A DNA stretch of 47,107 nt from Bacteroidales bacterium UBA6229 (lineage in GTDB: Bacteria; Bacteroidota; Bacteroidia; Bacteroidales; F082). The notes beneath the pieces are model-generated. The model was not told where the DNA came from and did no database searches. It worked only from the letters and a program-made list of their open reading frames with translations. Position numbers and translations under genes: made by a program. Positions within the stretch are counted from its first letter, which is position 1. The number at the start of each line of letters is the position of its first letter. The stretch covers positions 1-47,107 of the forward strand of contig DJWN01000034.1 of NCBI GenBank assembly GCA_002440975.1. The letters are read 5' to 3'. Of this stretch, positions 8,631 to 16,731 are shown piece by piece.

Positions 8631-9706
8631 TCTTTCCATAAAGGTAGATAGGCTGCCTGTTTAAGCTGTTTAACACTATTGATAGGCCTTTCAGGTTTTA
8701 GGTATTTCGCCAGATGCCTGTATATTTTCACACGAGCCTCCCAGGCTTGTGGCGTGTCGATCCGATCAAATGAATGTCCGCCTGGAACATCCTGATAAAT
8801 CTCATATTCAAAGCTTTTCCCTTCGGCCTTGAGTGCCTTGATCAGATGCTCCACTTCCAATACGTTTACATCGTCATCGTTGGTGTTGGTGTGGATCAGT
8901 AAAGGCGTTTGTAATTTTTCGGCATGCCAAACCGGTGAACGCCGGCGGTATTCAGCAACATTTTCGTGGGCACTCTGGCCGATGTGGTAATCTGCTTCAT
9001 ACAAATCGCGATAGGATTGCGTCATATATCCCATTCGGGCAACCAAATCGCTTACCGGAACACCAGCAAAGGCAACCTCATAAGCTTTCGGATGGAAAAA
9101 AATATTCATCAAGGCGATCATCCCGCCGTGGCTCCACCCCATGATGCCAACACGATTTTTATCCACAAAATCATAATGTTCGACCATGTGATTACGACTT
9201 GCCAGCACATCATCATTCTCCAGTCCGCCATAATCAATTTGTTCATAAAAACCTTTACCATAGCCTGTGCTGCCGCGATATTCGGGTGCAATAACAATAT
9301 ACTGCTGTGCCATCAATTCACGAATAATATGGGTGTGATAGGTGTCGAAATCACCATGTACACCACCATGAGGCAACACGATCAAGGGATACTTCCCGGC
9401 AGGATCAATATCTCTGGGAACAAATACATAACTGTAAAATTTTACCGGATTATGTGCACCTTTGGCATCAGGATCAGGAATATTGGCAGGAGGCGGACCG
9501 TAGATAAAAATCTTATCCACATGAGCCACATCCCCTACCCGCTCGTGCCAAAGCAGGTCATCAACTTTCTTTTGCAAAACATCCAAACGATGTTTCAATA
9601 CCTGATTAAGATCATCATTGGTCACCTGTTCGGTTTGTTGAGCCAACAATCCAAAAGAGAAAAATAAAAGCATTCCAATGGATGTCAAATTCACGTAACT
9701 TCGCAT
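8627..9706 (-). CDS. Secreted S9-family (prolyl oligopeptidase-like) alpha/beta hydrolase
   Basis: The start chosen is the ATG at 9706, because MRSYVNLTSIGMLLFFSFG is a signal peptide ending at GLLAQQ; a longer frame to 9742 adds 12 residues before it. The mature part is an alpha/beta hydrolase: the PLIVLPHGGVHG oxyanion region, the nucleophile elbow GWSHGG, an Asp in NTNDDDVN and the His in PGGHSF. There is no beta-propeller, so it is a short S9-like peptidase or esterase rather than full prolyl oligopeptidase. It probably acts in the periplasm or outside the cell on peptides or esters; the substrate is unknown. Confidence 0.85.
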   Translation of the reverse strand: MRSYVNLTSIGMLLFFSFGLLAQQTEQVTNDDLNQVLKHRLDVLQKKVDDLLWHERVGDVAHVDKIFIYGPPPANIPDPDAKGAHNPVKFYSYVFVPRDIDPAGKYPLIVLPHGGVHGDFDTYHTHIIRELMAQQYIVIAPEYRGSTGYGKGFYEQIDYGGLENDDVLASRNHMVEHYDFVDKNRVGIMGWSHGGMIALMNIFFHPKAYEVAFAGVPVSDLVARMGYMTQSYRDLYEADYHIGQSAHENVAEYRRRSPVWHAEKLQTPLLIHTNTNDDDVNVLEVEHLIKALKAEGKSFEYEIYQDVPGGHSFDRIDTPQAWEARVKIYRHLAKYLKPERPINSVKQLKQAAYLPLWKD

Positions 9707-9812
9707 TGTTGTGGTTTTGAATAACGACTTGTAAAAATACAAAAAGACTTCAATCTGATTCTAAGCTAATGCACTATTTCCGGATATAATCCGTTTATTA
9801 ACAAACTTTCAA

Positions 9813-10454
9813 ATGTCGCTCAGTCTAAAACATCGCAAAACAGAAGAAATTTTCAATACCATTTCACATGCCATCGGTATTCCAATCAGTATTGCTGTTA
9901 TTAGTTTGCTGGTTGTTTTTGCTGCCATCAACGGAACGGTATGGCACATTGTAAGTTATAGTATTTTTGGAGCGAGTATGTTGCTGCTTTATACCGCTTC
10001 CACACTTTTTCATGCAGCAAAAAACAAACGAAAAAAATACTACCTCAACAAGTTTGATCATGCTGCTATTTATGTGTTAATCGCAGGCTCTTACACACCT
10101 ATTGCTTTAGTTTCGCTTAATGGCTGGATAGGATGGACGCTTTTTGGCTTGATCTGGCTGTTAGCTGCTATTGGATTGGCATTTAAAATTTGGTTTTACA
10201 ATCAAAAAATGCGAAAAATATCAGCCTGGCTTTATGTGGCAATGGGCTGGCTGGTTATTGCCGCCATCGTTCCATTGGTAAAAGCCACACCCACCGATGC
10301 ACTTTGGTTTTTGATTGCCGGAGGAATAAGCTACACAGCCGGTGCTTTGTTCTACCTGCGCAAAAACAAGCGGTTCAGTCATTTTATCTTTCATCTGTTC
10401 GTTCTTGGTGGCAGTATTTGTCATTTCTTTTGTTTCCTGATGCTGGTGATCTGA
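9813..10454 (+). CDS. trhA: Hemolysin III / PAQR-family membrane protein
   Basis: A 213-residue protein with seven predicted membrane helices. It carries the family signature: TISHAIG at the N-terminus, the Ser/His block STLFHAA, HAAIYVLIAGSYTP in the middle and a C-terminal HLFVLGGSICHF. These His/Asp/Ser positions form the proposed metal site of PAQR proteins. Bacterial members are linked to membrane lipid and energy homeostasis, and the name hemolysin is historical. It stands alone, divergent from the S9 hydrolase. Confidence 0.9.
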   Translation: MSLSLKHRKTEEIFNTISHAIGIPISIAVISLLVVFAAINGTVWHIVSYSIFGASMLLLYTASTLFHAAKNKRKKYYLNKFDHAAIYVLIAGSYTPIALVSLNGWIGWTLFGLIWLLAAIGLAFKIWFYNQKMRKISAWLYVAMGWLVIAAIVPLVKATPTDALWFLIAGGISYTAGALFYLRKNKRFSHFIFHLFVLGGSICHFFCFLMLVI

Positions 10455-10463
10455 CTTTATAAG

Positions 10464-10496
10464 TTTGTATATCTAACTAAAATGATTTTACCTTTG
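10464..10496 (+). promoter_or_regulatory. Promoter with a very short leader
   Basis: TTTG (10464-10467), 21 nt, TACCTTTG (10489-10496). The predicted start near 10500 leaves only a few bases before the ATG at 10506, so the transcript may be almost leaderless. Confidence 0.6.
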
Positions 10497-10505
10497 TAAA
10501 CACTT

Positions 10506-11087
10506 ATGGCTGCAAAATCGAAAACACCACGAAGGAGACCCGTAAAAAGAACGGGGAAAAAGGAAAGAACACCTGCCTTCTTTCTTGTAGTTATTGTCAT
10601 TGCCGTCGTTGCTATTGCCGTGAGTTATTTTTATTTAACCAATACTTCAGAAGAAGAATCGGATGGCTTTTTTTCGCCGGTAACAAATCTGTTTACAACA
10701 CCTGGCGACAGCACAAAAGCTGCTGATGAATCGCTCGTTAAGCCAATAGATGAGGCAGAAGAAAAGACAATACCCGTTGAGCAGATCGAAAAAACAATCA
10801 TCGAAGGAACCTGGGTGAGCACTTTGAATGGAGCCATGTTGAGTTTTAAAGGAAATCGTTTCAAGCTTGAATTTCCATCCATCGAAAAGCGTGCCATGCT
10901 ACAAGGACATTTTAAAATTATGGGAGGTAAAATTCACCTGGTAAATACCCTCTCTGATGATCTTTGCGGTATGGAAAACGGCACTTACAGCTTCACTGTC
11001 AAAGGTGAAGACCTGATACTCAAGTCAGAAAATGATCCCTGCAAAATGAGAAAGGAAAACCTGAGCACCGATTGGTTCAAACTTTGA
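10506..11087 (+). CDS. Single-pass membrane-anchored protein of unknown function
   Basis: 193 residues. A very basic N-terminus (Lys/Arg-rich, residues 1-22) is followed by one membrane helix (FFLVVIVIAVVAIAVSYFYL), an acidic linker and a small C-terminal domain from about residue 97. That domain (EGTWVSTLNGAMLSFKGNRF ... KIHLVNTLSDDLCGMENGTY) has the rhythm of a small beta-barrel or lipocalin-like fold. The N-in orientation follows from the positive charges, so the domain faces the periplasm. I do not recognise a named family. It has its own promoter. Confidence 0.75.
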   Translation: MAAKSKTPRRRPVKRTGKKERTPAFFLVVIVIAVVAIAVSYFYLTNTSEEESDGFFSPVTNLFTTPGDSTKAADESLVKPIDEAEEKTIPVEQIEKTIIEGTWVSTLNGAMLSFKGNRFKLEFPSIEKRAMLQGHFKIMGGKIHLVNTLSDDLCGMENGTYSFTVKGEDLILKSENDPCKMRKENLSTDWFKL

Positions 11088-11183
11088 ATCAGGGATTTGG
11101 TAGATTTTTCTTTAATCTGATCATCCCAATCAGCGTGCAGTTGCCATAAGCACTTCAATTAATTTTTCAGTATCAGTCAACAG

Positions 11184-11214
11184 TTTGGTTTCGGGCAAAA
11201 ATGCCTTACTTTTG
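11184..11214 (+). promoter_or_regulatory. Promoter of the lgt operon
   Basis: TTTG (11184-11187), 19 nt, TACTTTTG (11207-11214), about 20 bp before the ATG at 11234. It fits the Bacteroidota -33/-7 consensus well. Confidence 0.65.
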
Positions 11215-11233
11215 AAAACCAATTCTACTTCAC

Positions 11234-12385
11234 ATGTATCCGCGAATCAGCGATTTTATCAACGATGTTTTTGGTACCCAATACGAATGGCCAATTATGA
11301 GTTATGGGTTTTTCCTGACGCTGGCCTTTCTGTTGGCAGCTTTGGTTTTGCGATCGGAGTTGAAACGAAAAGAAAAAGAAGGCCTAATCGAGGCTATTGC
11401 CGAATCGAAAGCTCAAAATAAGACAAACTGGTTTGAGTTGTTGCTAAACTTGTTTTTTGGATTTGTCCTGGCTTTTAAAATCGTTTTTCTGGTGCTTAAT
11501 TATTCACTTTTCAAGAGTGATCCTCAGGCAGTGTTGCTTACTGGTCAAGGCAGCTGGATAGCAGGGATAATTGGAGCCATTGCACTGGGTTGGATCAATC
11601 TGAGGCAGCAAAGAAAAGCCAGCACTAAAACGGAAACAAGGTTAATACGGCCTCATCAACAAACAGCTGCCATCCTTATGATTGCTGCCATAAGCGGAGT
11701 GATTGGAGCCAAAATTTTTCATCAATTCGAAAATTGGAACACTTTTATCCAGGATCCGATTGGAGAGTTATTGTCTTTTGCCGGACTGACCTTTTATGGA
11801 GGGCTGATCACCGCAGCTTTTTTCGTGTCGTGGTATAGCGAAAAACAAAAGATTAGCTGGCGACATATGGGAGATGCAGTGGCACCGGCTTTGATACTGG
11901 CTTATGGCATCGGGCGGATTGGCTGCCAGGTGTCAGGTGACGGCGACTGGGGAATCGTAAACAATTCACCCATGCCGGATTGGTTGACATTTTTACCACA
12001 ATGGGTTTGGGCTTACGACTATCCCAATAATGTACTTGGGGAAGGAATACGGATAGCCGGCTGCGAAGGAACCTATTGTTTTCGACTGGCTGAACCTGTT
12101 TTTCCAACGTCAATCTACGAAACAAGTATGAGCCTGATTATTTTTGGCGGACTGCTTTTATTCAGGAAAATCATTCTTGTTCCGGGACAGCTATTTGCTG
12201 TTTACCTGGTGCTAAACGGCATAGAGCGCGGACTGATTGAACAGATCAGAGTGAATAATCTCATGAATTTTTTAGGCATGAAAATCACTCAGGCACAGCT
12301 TATTTCAACAGTTTTAATCCTACTGGGTATCGCTTTGTTTTTCTATTTTAGATTTTTCCCGCTAAAAACCAGAAGTCAACAATGA
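11234..12385 (+). CDS. lgt: Prolipoprotein diacylglyceryl transferase
   Basis: A 383-residue polytopic protein that moves diacylglycerol from phosphatidylglycerol to the lipobox Cys of prolipoproteins in the inner membrane. The Lgt signature is visible as YGIGRIGCQVSGDGDWG (near residues 224-240), with the invariant Arg and Gly-Asp pair, and the conserved FYGGLITA lies upstream. It is longer than many Lgt proteins because of an extended loop between the first helices, which is common in Bacteroidota. The stop overlaps the next start (ATGA), so it forms an operon with the inositol-phosphatase-family gene. Confidence 0.9.
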   Translation: MYPRISDFINDVFGTQYEWPIMSYGFFLTLAFLLAALVLRSELKRKEKEGLIEAIAESKAQNKTNWFELLLNLFFGFVLAFKIVFLVLNYSLFKSDPQAVLLTGQGSWIAGIIGAIALGWINLRQQRKASTKTETRLIRPHQQTAAILMIAAISGVIGAKIFHQFENWNTFIQDPIGELLSFAGLTFYGGLITAAFFVSWYSEKQKISWRHMGDAVAPALILAYGIGRIGCQVSGDGDWGIVNNSPMPDWLTFLPQWVWAYDYPNNVLGEGIRIAGCEGTYCFRLAEPVFPTSIYETSMSLIIFGGLLLFRKIILVPGQLFAVYLVLNGIERGLIEQIRVNNLMNFLGMKITQAQLISTVLILLGIALFFYFRFFPLKTRSQQ

Positions 12386-13176
12386 AATCCTTAGCTAAAC
12401 TCACAGAGGCTGTTGTTGTGATCGCAAAAGATGCAGGTGCTTTTATCAGAGCACAATCCCAGAGCTTTTCCTCTGAAATGACGGAGCACAAAGGTTTGCA
12501 CGACCTTGTTTCGCATGTTGATCGTACCGCTGAAGATATGATTTTGAGTGCCTTGGCTAAGTTGCTGCCCGAGGCAGGTTTTATTGCTGAAGAAAGCGGA
12601 TCAAAAACAGCAGAGGAATTCAACTGGATAGTAGATCCGCTTGATGGCACCACAAATTTTGTGCATGGTGTTCCGATTTATTCTGTGAGTATTGCCTTGA
12701 AGCAAAACGATCGGATTGTCCTGGGCGTTGTGTATGAAATAAGTCGCGATGAATGTTTTTATGCCTGGCGCGAAAGTCAGGCTTTTCTGAATGGTAAAGC
12801 CATCGCAACAAGCCCTGCAAAAACACTTGCCGACAGCCTGATCGCCACTGGTTTTCCTTACAACGACTTTTCCAGAATGGAAGGCTATCTCAGGCTTTTT
12901 GACGATTTGATGCGCAACAGCAGAGGTCTGAGACGGCTTGGATCAGCGGCCGTTGATTTGGCTTATGTAGCCTGTGGACGCTTCGAAGCTTTTTATGAAT
13001 ACGGATTAAATCCCTGGGATGTTGCCGCCGGAGCCTTTATTGTGCAGCAGGCTGGTGGCAGGGTAACGGACTTCAAACAAAGCAACAACTGGCTTTTTGG
13101 CAAGGAAATCTGTGCCAGCAACAGGCTTACTCATGACGAAATGATTGCAAAAATTAATACCTACTTATTAAAGTAA
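12382..13176 (+). CDS. Inositol monophosphatase-family phosphatase
   Basis: A 264-residue Mg2+-dependent phosphatase. The metal-site motifs are all present: AEESG (Glu about 70-71), DPLDGTTNF (Asp 85 and 88) and NPWDVAAG with the third Asp. The family includes SuhB-type inositol phosphatases and CysQ-type 3',5'-bisphosphate nucleotidases; the motif spacing and length fit the SuhB branch better. Four-base overlap with lgt indicates coupled translation. The 3' end is followed within 6 bp by the second 93-bp inverted-repeat element. Confidence 0.9.
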   Translation: MKSLAKLTEAVVVIAKDAGAFIRAQSQSFSSEMTEHKGLHDLVSHVDRTAEDMILSALAKLLPEAGFIAEESGSKTAEEFNWIVDPLDGTTNFVHGVPIYSVSIALKQNDRIVLGVVYEISRDECFYAWRESQAFLNGKAIATSPAKTLADSLIATGFPYNDFSRMEGYLRLFDDLMRNSRGLRRLGSAAVDLAYVACGRFEAFYEYGLNPWDVAAGAFIVQQAGGRVTDFKQSNNWLFGKEICASNRLTHDEMIAKINTYLLK

Positions 13177-13181
13177 ATCAT

Positions 13182-13274
13182 TGTTGTCCGGTAAAAATAT
13201 TATGTCGTCCCGTACGTACGGGACGGCATAATTAAAGCGATTGAGCGTTCTTACGTTATTTTTACCGGACAACA
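13182..13274. repeat. 93-bp inverted-repeat element, copy 2 (MITE-like)
   Basis: The two ends are perfect 18-bp inverted repeats (TGTTGTCCGGTAAAAATA). The inner palindrome TCCCGTACGTACGGGA is identical to that of copy 1 at 1954-2046, and the length is the same 93 bp. It sits between the convergent inositol-phosphatase and DEAD-box genes, where its hairpins could also stop transcription from both sides. Confidence 0.8.
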
Positions 13275-13303
13275 GTGAAAGTAAATACTCAAATTTAACA
13301 GGA

Positions 13304-14524
13304 TTAACGTTTATTTCCAGGCTTGTTTCCCCTGTGATACTTTTTTCGTTTAAAACCCTGATTACGCCTTTTGACAACATATTCAGGACCTTCGCCCAGC
13401 ACAGCCGGAAGCGGCAGTTTTCTTATTTCAGATTCAATAAACTCTTCGATGCGGTTAAATTTATAGATCTCCTCCTCGTTGATAAAAGTAAGTGCCACAC
13501 CGGTTTTTTCGGCGCGGGCAGTCCGCCCCACCCGATGCACATAATCTTCGGCATCTCCTGGAACGTTGTAATTGATTATCAGGCTGATATCATCAATATC
13601 AATGCCTCTTGAAACGATATCTGTCGCCACCAAAATTTGAATCCCGCGATGTTTAAAATCGCGCAAAACCTTACCACGTTCCTCCTGCGTCAGATCGCTG
13701 TGGATCGCTTTGGCATTGAGTTTTTTCTTCAACAGATGTTGTTCTATTTCCTTCACACTTTTCTTTGTGGCCGAAAAAATCAAAACCAGCGGCAGGTCAC
13801 GACCTTCAATCAGATGCTGTATCAATGGAATTTTTTGATTCTCAAAGGTCATATAAGCTGCTTGCAACACATTTTCGGCAGGTTTCGAAACGGCCAGATT
13901 TATCTCCTCATAGGATTTCAATATCTGTCGGGCCAGTTTGCGAATGGCATCAGGCATGGTGGCCGAAAACATCAGCGTTTGTCTGTCGTTGTTTGTGATA
14001 GCAATAATACGCTGCATATCAGGCAAAAATCCCATATCCAACATGCGATCGGCTTCATCAAGAACCAAAAATCTGAGCATCGAAAAATCAACATAGCCCA
14101 TATTCAGATGCGCAATCAAACGTCCGGGAGTAGCCACAACAATGGGTGCACCGCTTTGCAAGGCCTTTTTCTCGTTGGAGTATTCTGTACCGCTTCCTCC
14201 ACCATATACTGCAACTGAGCTAACCCCCGTAAAATAAGCCAGACCTTCTATCTGCTGATCAATCTGTATGGCAAGTTCACGGGTTGGAACCAAAATCAAA
14301 ACCTGTGGTTTCGGTGGTATATCTTCAAGCAGCAATAAACTGTGTAAGACAGGTAAAATAAAAGCAGCGGTTTTTCCTGTTCCTGTTTGTGCGCAGGCAA
14401 TCAAATCTTTTTGGCTTAAAACAACGGGAATGGCTTGTTGTTGTATGGGAGTGGCATTCTCAAATCCCATGGCATCAAGGCCTTCCATGAGAGATGGATG
14501 TAGGTTTAGTTCGGAGAATTTCAA
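13304..14524 (-). CDS. DEAD-box ATP-dependent RNA helicase
   Basis: A helicase with the full motif set: Q motif ATPIQQQAIP, motif I AQTGTGKT, Ia PTRELA, Ib TPGRL, II DEAD in VLDEADRMLDMG, III SAT, then RGIDIDD and HRVGRTAR. A short basic tail (KRRNQGFKRKKYHRG) follows, as in RhlE-type enzymes. I chose the TTG start at 14524 because the protein then begins KFSELNLHP, as relatives do. The longer TTG frame at 14590 would begin about 2 nt from the predicted transcription start (promoter 14596-14624). Likely roles are RNA unwinding in ribosome assembly or mRNA turnover. Confidence 0.93.
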   Translation of the reverse strand: MKFSELNLHPSLMEGLDAMGFENATPIQQQAIPVVLSQKDLIACAQTGTGKTAAFILPVLHSLLLLEDIPPKPQVLILVPTRELAIQIDQQIEGLAYFTGVSSVAVYGGGSGTEYSNEKKALQSGAPIVVATPGRLIAHLNMGYVDFSMLRFLVLDEADRMLDMGFLPDMQRIIAITNNDRQTLMFSATMPDAIRKLARQILKSYEEINLAVSKPAENVLQAAYMTFENQKIPLIQHLIEGRDLPLVLIFSATKKSVKEIEQHLLKKKLNAKAIHSDLTQEERGKVLRDFKHRGIQILVATDIVSRGIDIDDISLIINYNVPGDAEDYVHRVGRTARAEKTGVALTFINEEEIYKFNRIEEFIESEIRKLPLPAVLGEGPEYVVKRRNQGFKRKKYHRGNKPGNKR

Positions 14525-14595
14525 GTAATCAGCTTTAAGTTTTATATTTCTAAACAAATGACGAACGACAGCTTTTTGGGCTGCTGTCAATGGGT

Positions 14596-14624
14596 CAAAG
14601 TTAATACAATTGAACTAATTCAAA
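14596..14624 (-). promoter_or_regulatory. Promoter of the DEAD-box helicase gene
   Basis: The minus strand reads TTTG (14624-14621), 17 nt, TAACTTTG (14603-14596). The predicted start near 14592 gives a leader of about 68 nt to the TTG start at 14524. Confidence 0.6.
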
Positions 14625-14701
14625 CACATTCTGCTTTATTTCATCATTTCTGAAAGGCAAATTCGTATTTTTACAAACCTAATCAGGAACACCTTTGTAT
14701 T

Positions 14702-16096
14702 ATGAAAAAATTGTTCACCAGCTTTTTGTTGCTCTTAACACTCTATACTATAGGCATATCACAGGTTGACAGCTCGTTACATCCTTCACTAACGGCTGAT
14801 ACAACAAATCTCAAACTAAAAGTTTATACCTTTGACATTAAGGAGCAAATAGCACCCCCGGTTTGGCGAACCACACAAAAAGCTTTTGAAGCCGCTTACG
14901 AAGCCAATGCCGATCTGATGTTGATCCATATGAACACTTATGGCGGGCTGGTGGATGCTGCAGATTCAATCCGGACTAAAATACTGGGTTCCAAAATCCC
15001 CGTGTATGTTTTGATTGATAACAATGCTGCCTCAGCCGGAGCTTTGATATCCATTGCCTGTGATAGTATCTATATGGTGGAAGGTGCCAATATAGGTGCT
15101 GCCACCGTTGTGGATCAGGCAGGAGATGTGGTTCCTGATAAGTTTCAATCGTATATGCGCTCGATGATGAGAAGCACTGCCGAAGCTAAGGGTCGCGATC
15201 CTGAAATTGCCCAGGCTATGGTGGATCCTTCCATCTATGTGCCTGGTGTTTCAGATTCGGGGAAGGTGCTCACTTTTACCACTTCCGAAGCCATCAAACA
15301 TGGCTTTGCAGAAGGAAAGGCCGAAAGCATCGAGGCATTGATGAAACTGGCTGGTTACGATGATTATGAAATCATCCATCATACGCTAAGTGCAACGGAT
15401 AAAGTGATAAATTTCTTGATTCATCCAGCTGTCAGTGGCATTTTGATCATGATTATCATTGGCGGCCTCTATTTCGAACTTCAGACCCCCGGCGTCGGAT
15501 TTCCGCTTGGTGCAGCTGTTTTTGCAGCATTGCTGTATTTTGCCCCCCTGTACCTGGAAGGACTGGCAACACATTGGGAAGTGATAGTTTTTATATTGGG
15601 TATTGTATTACTGCTGGTCGAAATCTTTGCCATACCCGGCTTTGGTGTCACGGGCGTATTAGGGATCATGTTCATCATCGGCGGGCTCACCTTTGCAATG
15701 GTCGAGAGTATTGGCGACAATCCGTTTGAAGTGAATTTGATTCCGCTGTCGAAGGCCTTCTTCACTGTTATTATCGCTGTATTTCTTTCGTTAGGTATTT
15801 CCATCTATCTGAGTCAGAGATTATTCACCACCACAACATTTGGTCATCTGGCATTGGACACCGTTCAAAATAAAGAGGAAGGATTTACTTCTGCTGATAA
15901 AATTTACAGCAGCATGATCGGAAAAACCGGCACTGCCTATACCATCCTGAGACCTTCGGGAAAAGTATGGATTGACGACGAAATTTACGATGCCACAGCC
16001 TTAAGTGGATATATCGACAGCGAAAGCCCTGTGGAGGTGGTGAGCTATCAGACTGGTCAATTATTTGTTAGAAAAATCAAAACAGATAAAGCATGA
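14702..16096 (+). CDS. NfeD family membrane-bound ClpP-class serine protease
   Basis: 464 residues with three parts. A signal peptide (1-20) leads into a ClpP-like protease domain (about 35-220) with the nucleophile Ser111 in NNAASAGALIS and Lys147 as candidate catalytic Lys. Four or five membrane helices follow (about 235-380), and the C-terminus is a small OB-fold NfeD domain (GKTGTAYTILRPSGKVWIDD). This is the long NfeD form, thought to act with SPFH/stomatin proteins in membrane quality control; no SPFH gene is adjacent here. It overlaps the macrodomain gene by 4 bp (ATGA). A CACCTTTG box just upstream of the ATG may be the -7 element, implying a very short leader. Confidence 0.9.
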   Translation: MKKLFTSFLLLLTLYTIGISQVDSSLHPSLTADTTNLKLKVYTFDIKEQIAPPVWRTTQKAFEAAYEANADLMLIHMNTYGGLVDAADSIRTKILGSKIPVYVLIDNNAASAGALISIACDSIYMVEGANIGAATVVDQAGDVVPDKFQSYMRSMMRSTAEAKGRDPEIAQAMVDPSIYVPGVSDSGKVLTFTTSEAIKHGFAEGKAESIEALMKLAGYDDYEIIHHTLSATDKVINFLIHPAVSGILIMIIIGGLYFELQTPGVGFPLGAAVFAALLYFAPLYLEGLATHWEVIVFILGIVLLLVEIFAIPGFGVTGVLGIMFIIGGLTFAMVESIGDNPFEVNLIPLSKAFFTVIIAVFLSLGISIYLSQRLFTTTTFGHLALDTVQNKEEGFTSADKIYSSMIGKTGTAYTILRPSGKVWIDDEIYDATALSGYIDSESPVEVVSYQTGQLFVRKIKTDKA

Positions 16097-16620
16097 TCAA
16101 AATTGAGGTATCAAAAGGTGATCTTACACACGAAAATACTGACGTTATTGTTAATGCTGCCAACAATTCCCTATTAGGTGGAGGCGGTGTGGATGGTGCG
16201 ATACATCGGGCAGCAGGCCCCGATCTCCTGGAAGCCTGTAAAAAACTTGACGGCTGTGCTACTGGTGATGCCAAAATTACACCAGGATTTAATCTAACAT
16301 CAAAATATGTGATACATACTGTTGGCCCCATTTGGAAAGCTGGCTATCAGGGTGAACCCCAGGCTTTAAAAGCTGCTTACCGAAACAGCCTCCTGCTTGC
16401 TGACGAACACAACTGCAAAAGCATTGCCTTTCCGAATATTTCAACGGGTGTGTATGGCTTCCCAAAAGCAAAAGCAGTCGAAGTTGTTCGCGAAGTTATT
16501 GTGGAAACCACTCCTGATTTGAAAAATCTGGAACTTATAAGATTTGTATGCTTCGACGACGAAAACTATCAACTCTATCTGCATACTTTCAGGCCGAATG
16601 ATTTACATCCTCTTACTTAG
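16093..16620 (+). CDS. ymdB: Macrodomain protein (O-acetyl-ADP-ribose deacetylase, YmdB-like)
   Basis: A 175-residue single macrodomain. The ADP-ribose binding elements are clear: VNAANNSLLGGGGVDGAIHRAAG (shown in part; Asn21, the Gly run 29-32 and Asp34) and the second phosphate loop FPNISTGVYGFP. This subclass hydrolyses O-acetyl-ADP-ribose and mono-ADP-ribose from acidic residues. The translational coupling to the NfeD protease gene is unexplained. Confidence 0.93.
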   Translation: MIKIEVSKGDLTHENTDVIVNAANNSLLGGGGVDGAIHRAAGPDLLEACKKLDGCATGDAKITPGFNLTSKYVIHTVGPIWKAGYQGEPQALKAAYRNSLLLADEHNCKSIAFPNISTGVYGFPKAKAVEVVREVIVETTPDLKNLELIRFVCFDDENYQLYLHTFRPNDLHPLT

Positions 16621-16731
16621 CTACTACCACCGTAAACAGGAAACAATAAATCGAGAATCACTTTTTCAATAAATTAGCCAGCACTTTTTAGAAGTAAATC
16701 CAAAGTATAAAACCAGACCACTACACAAACA

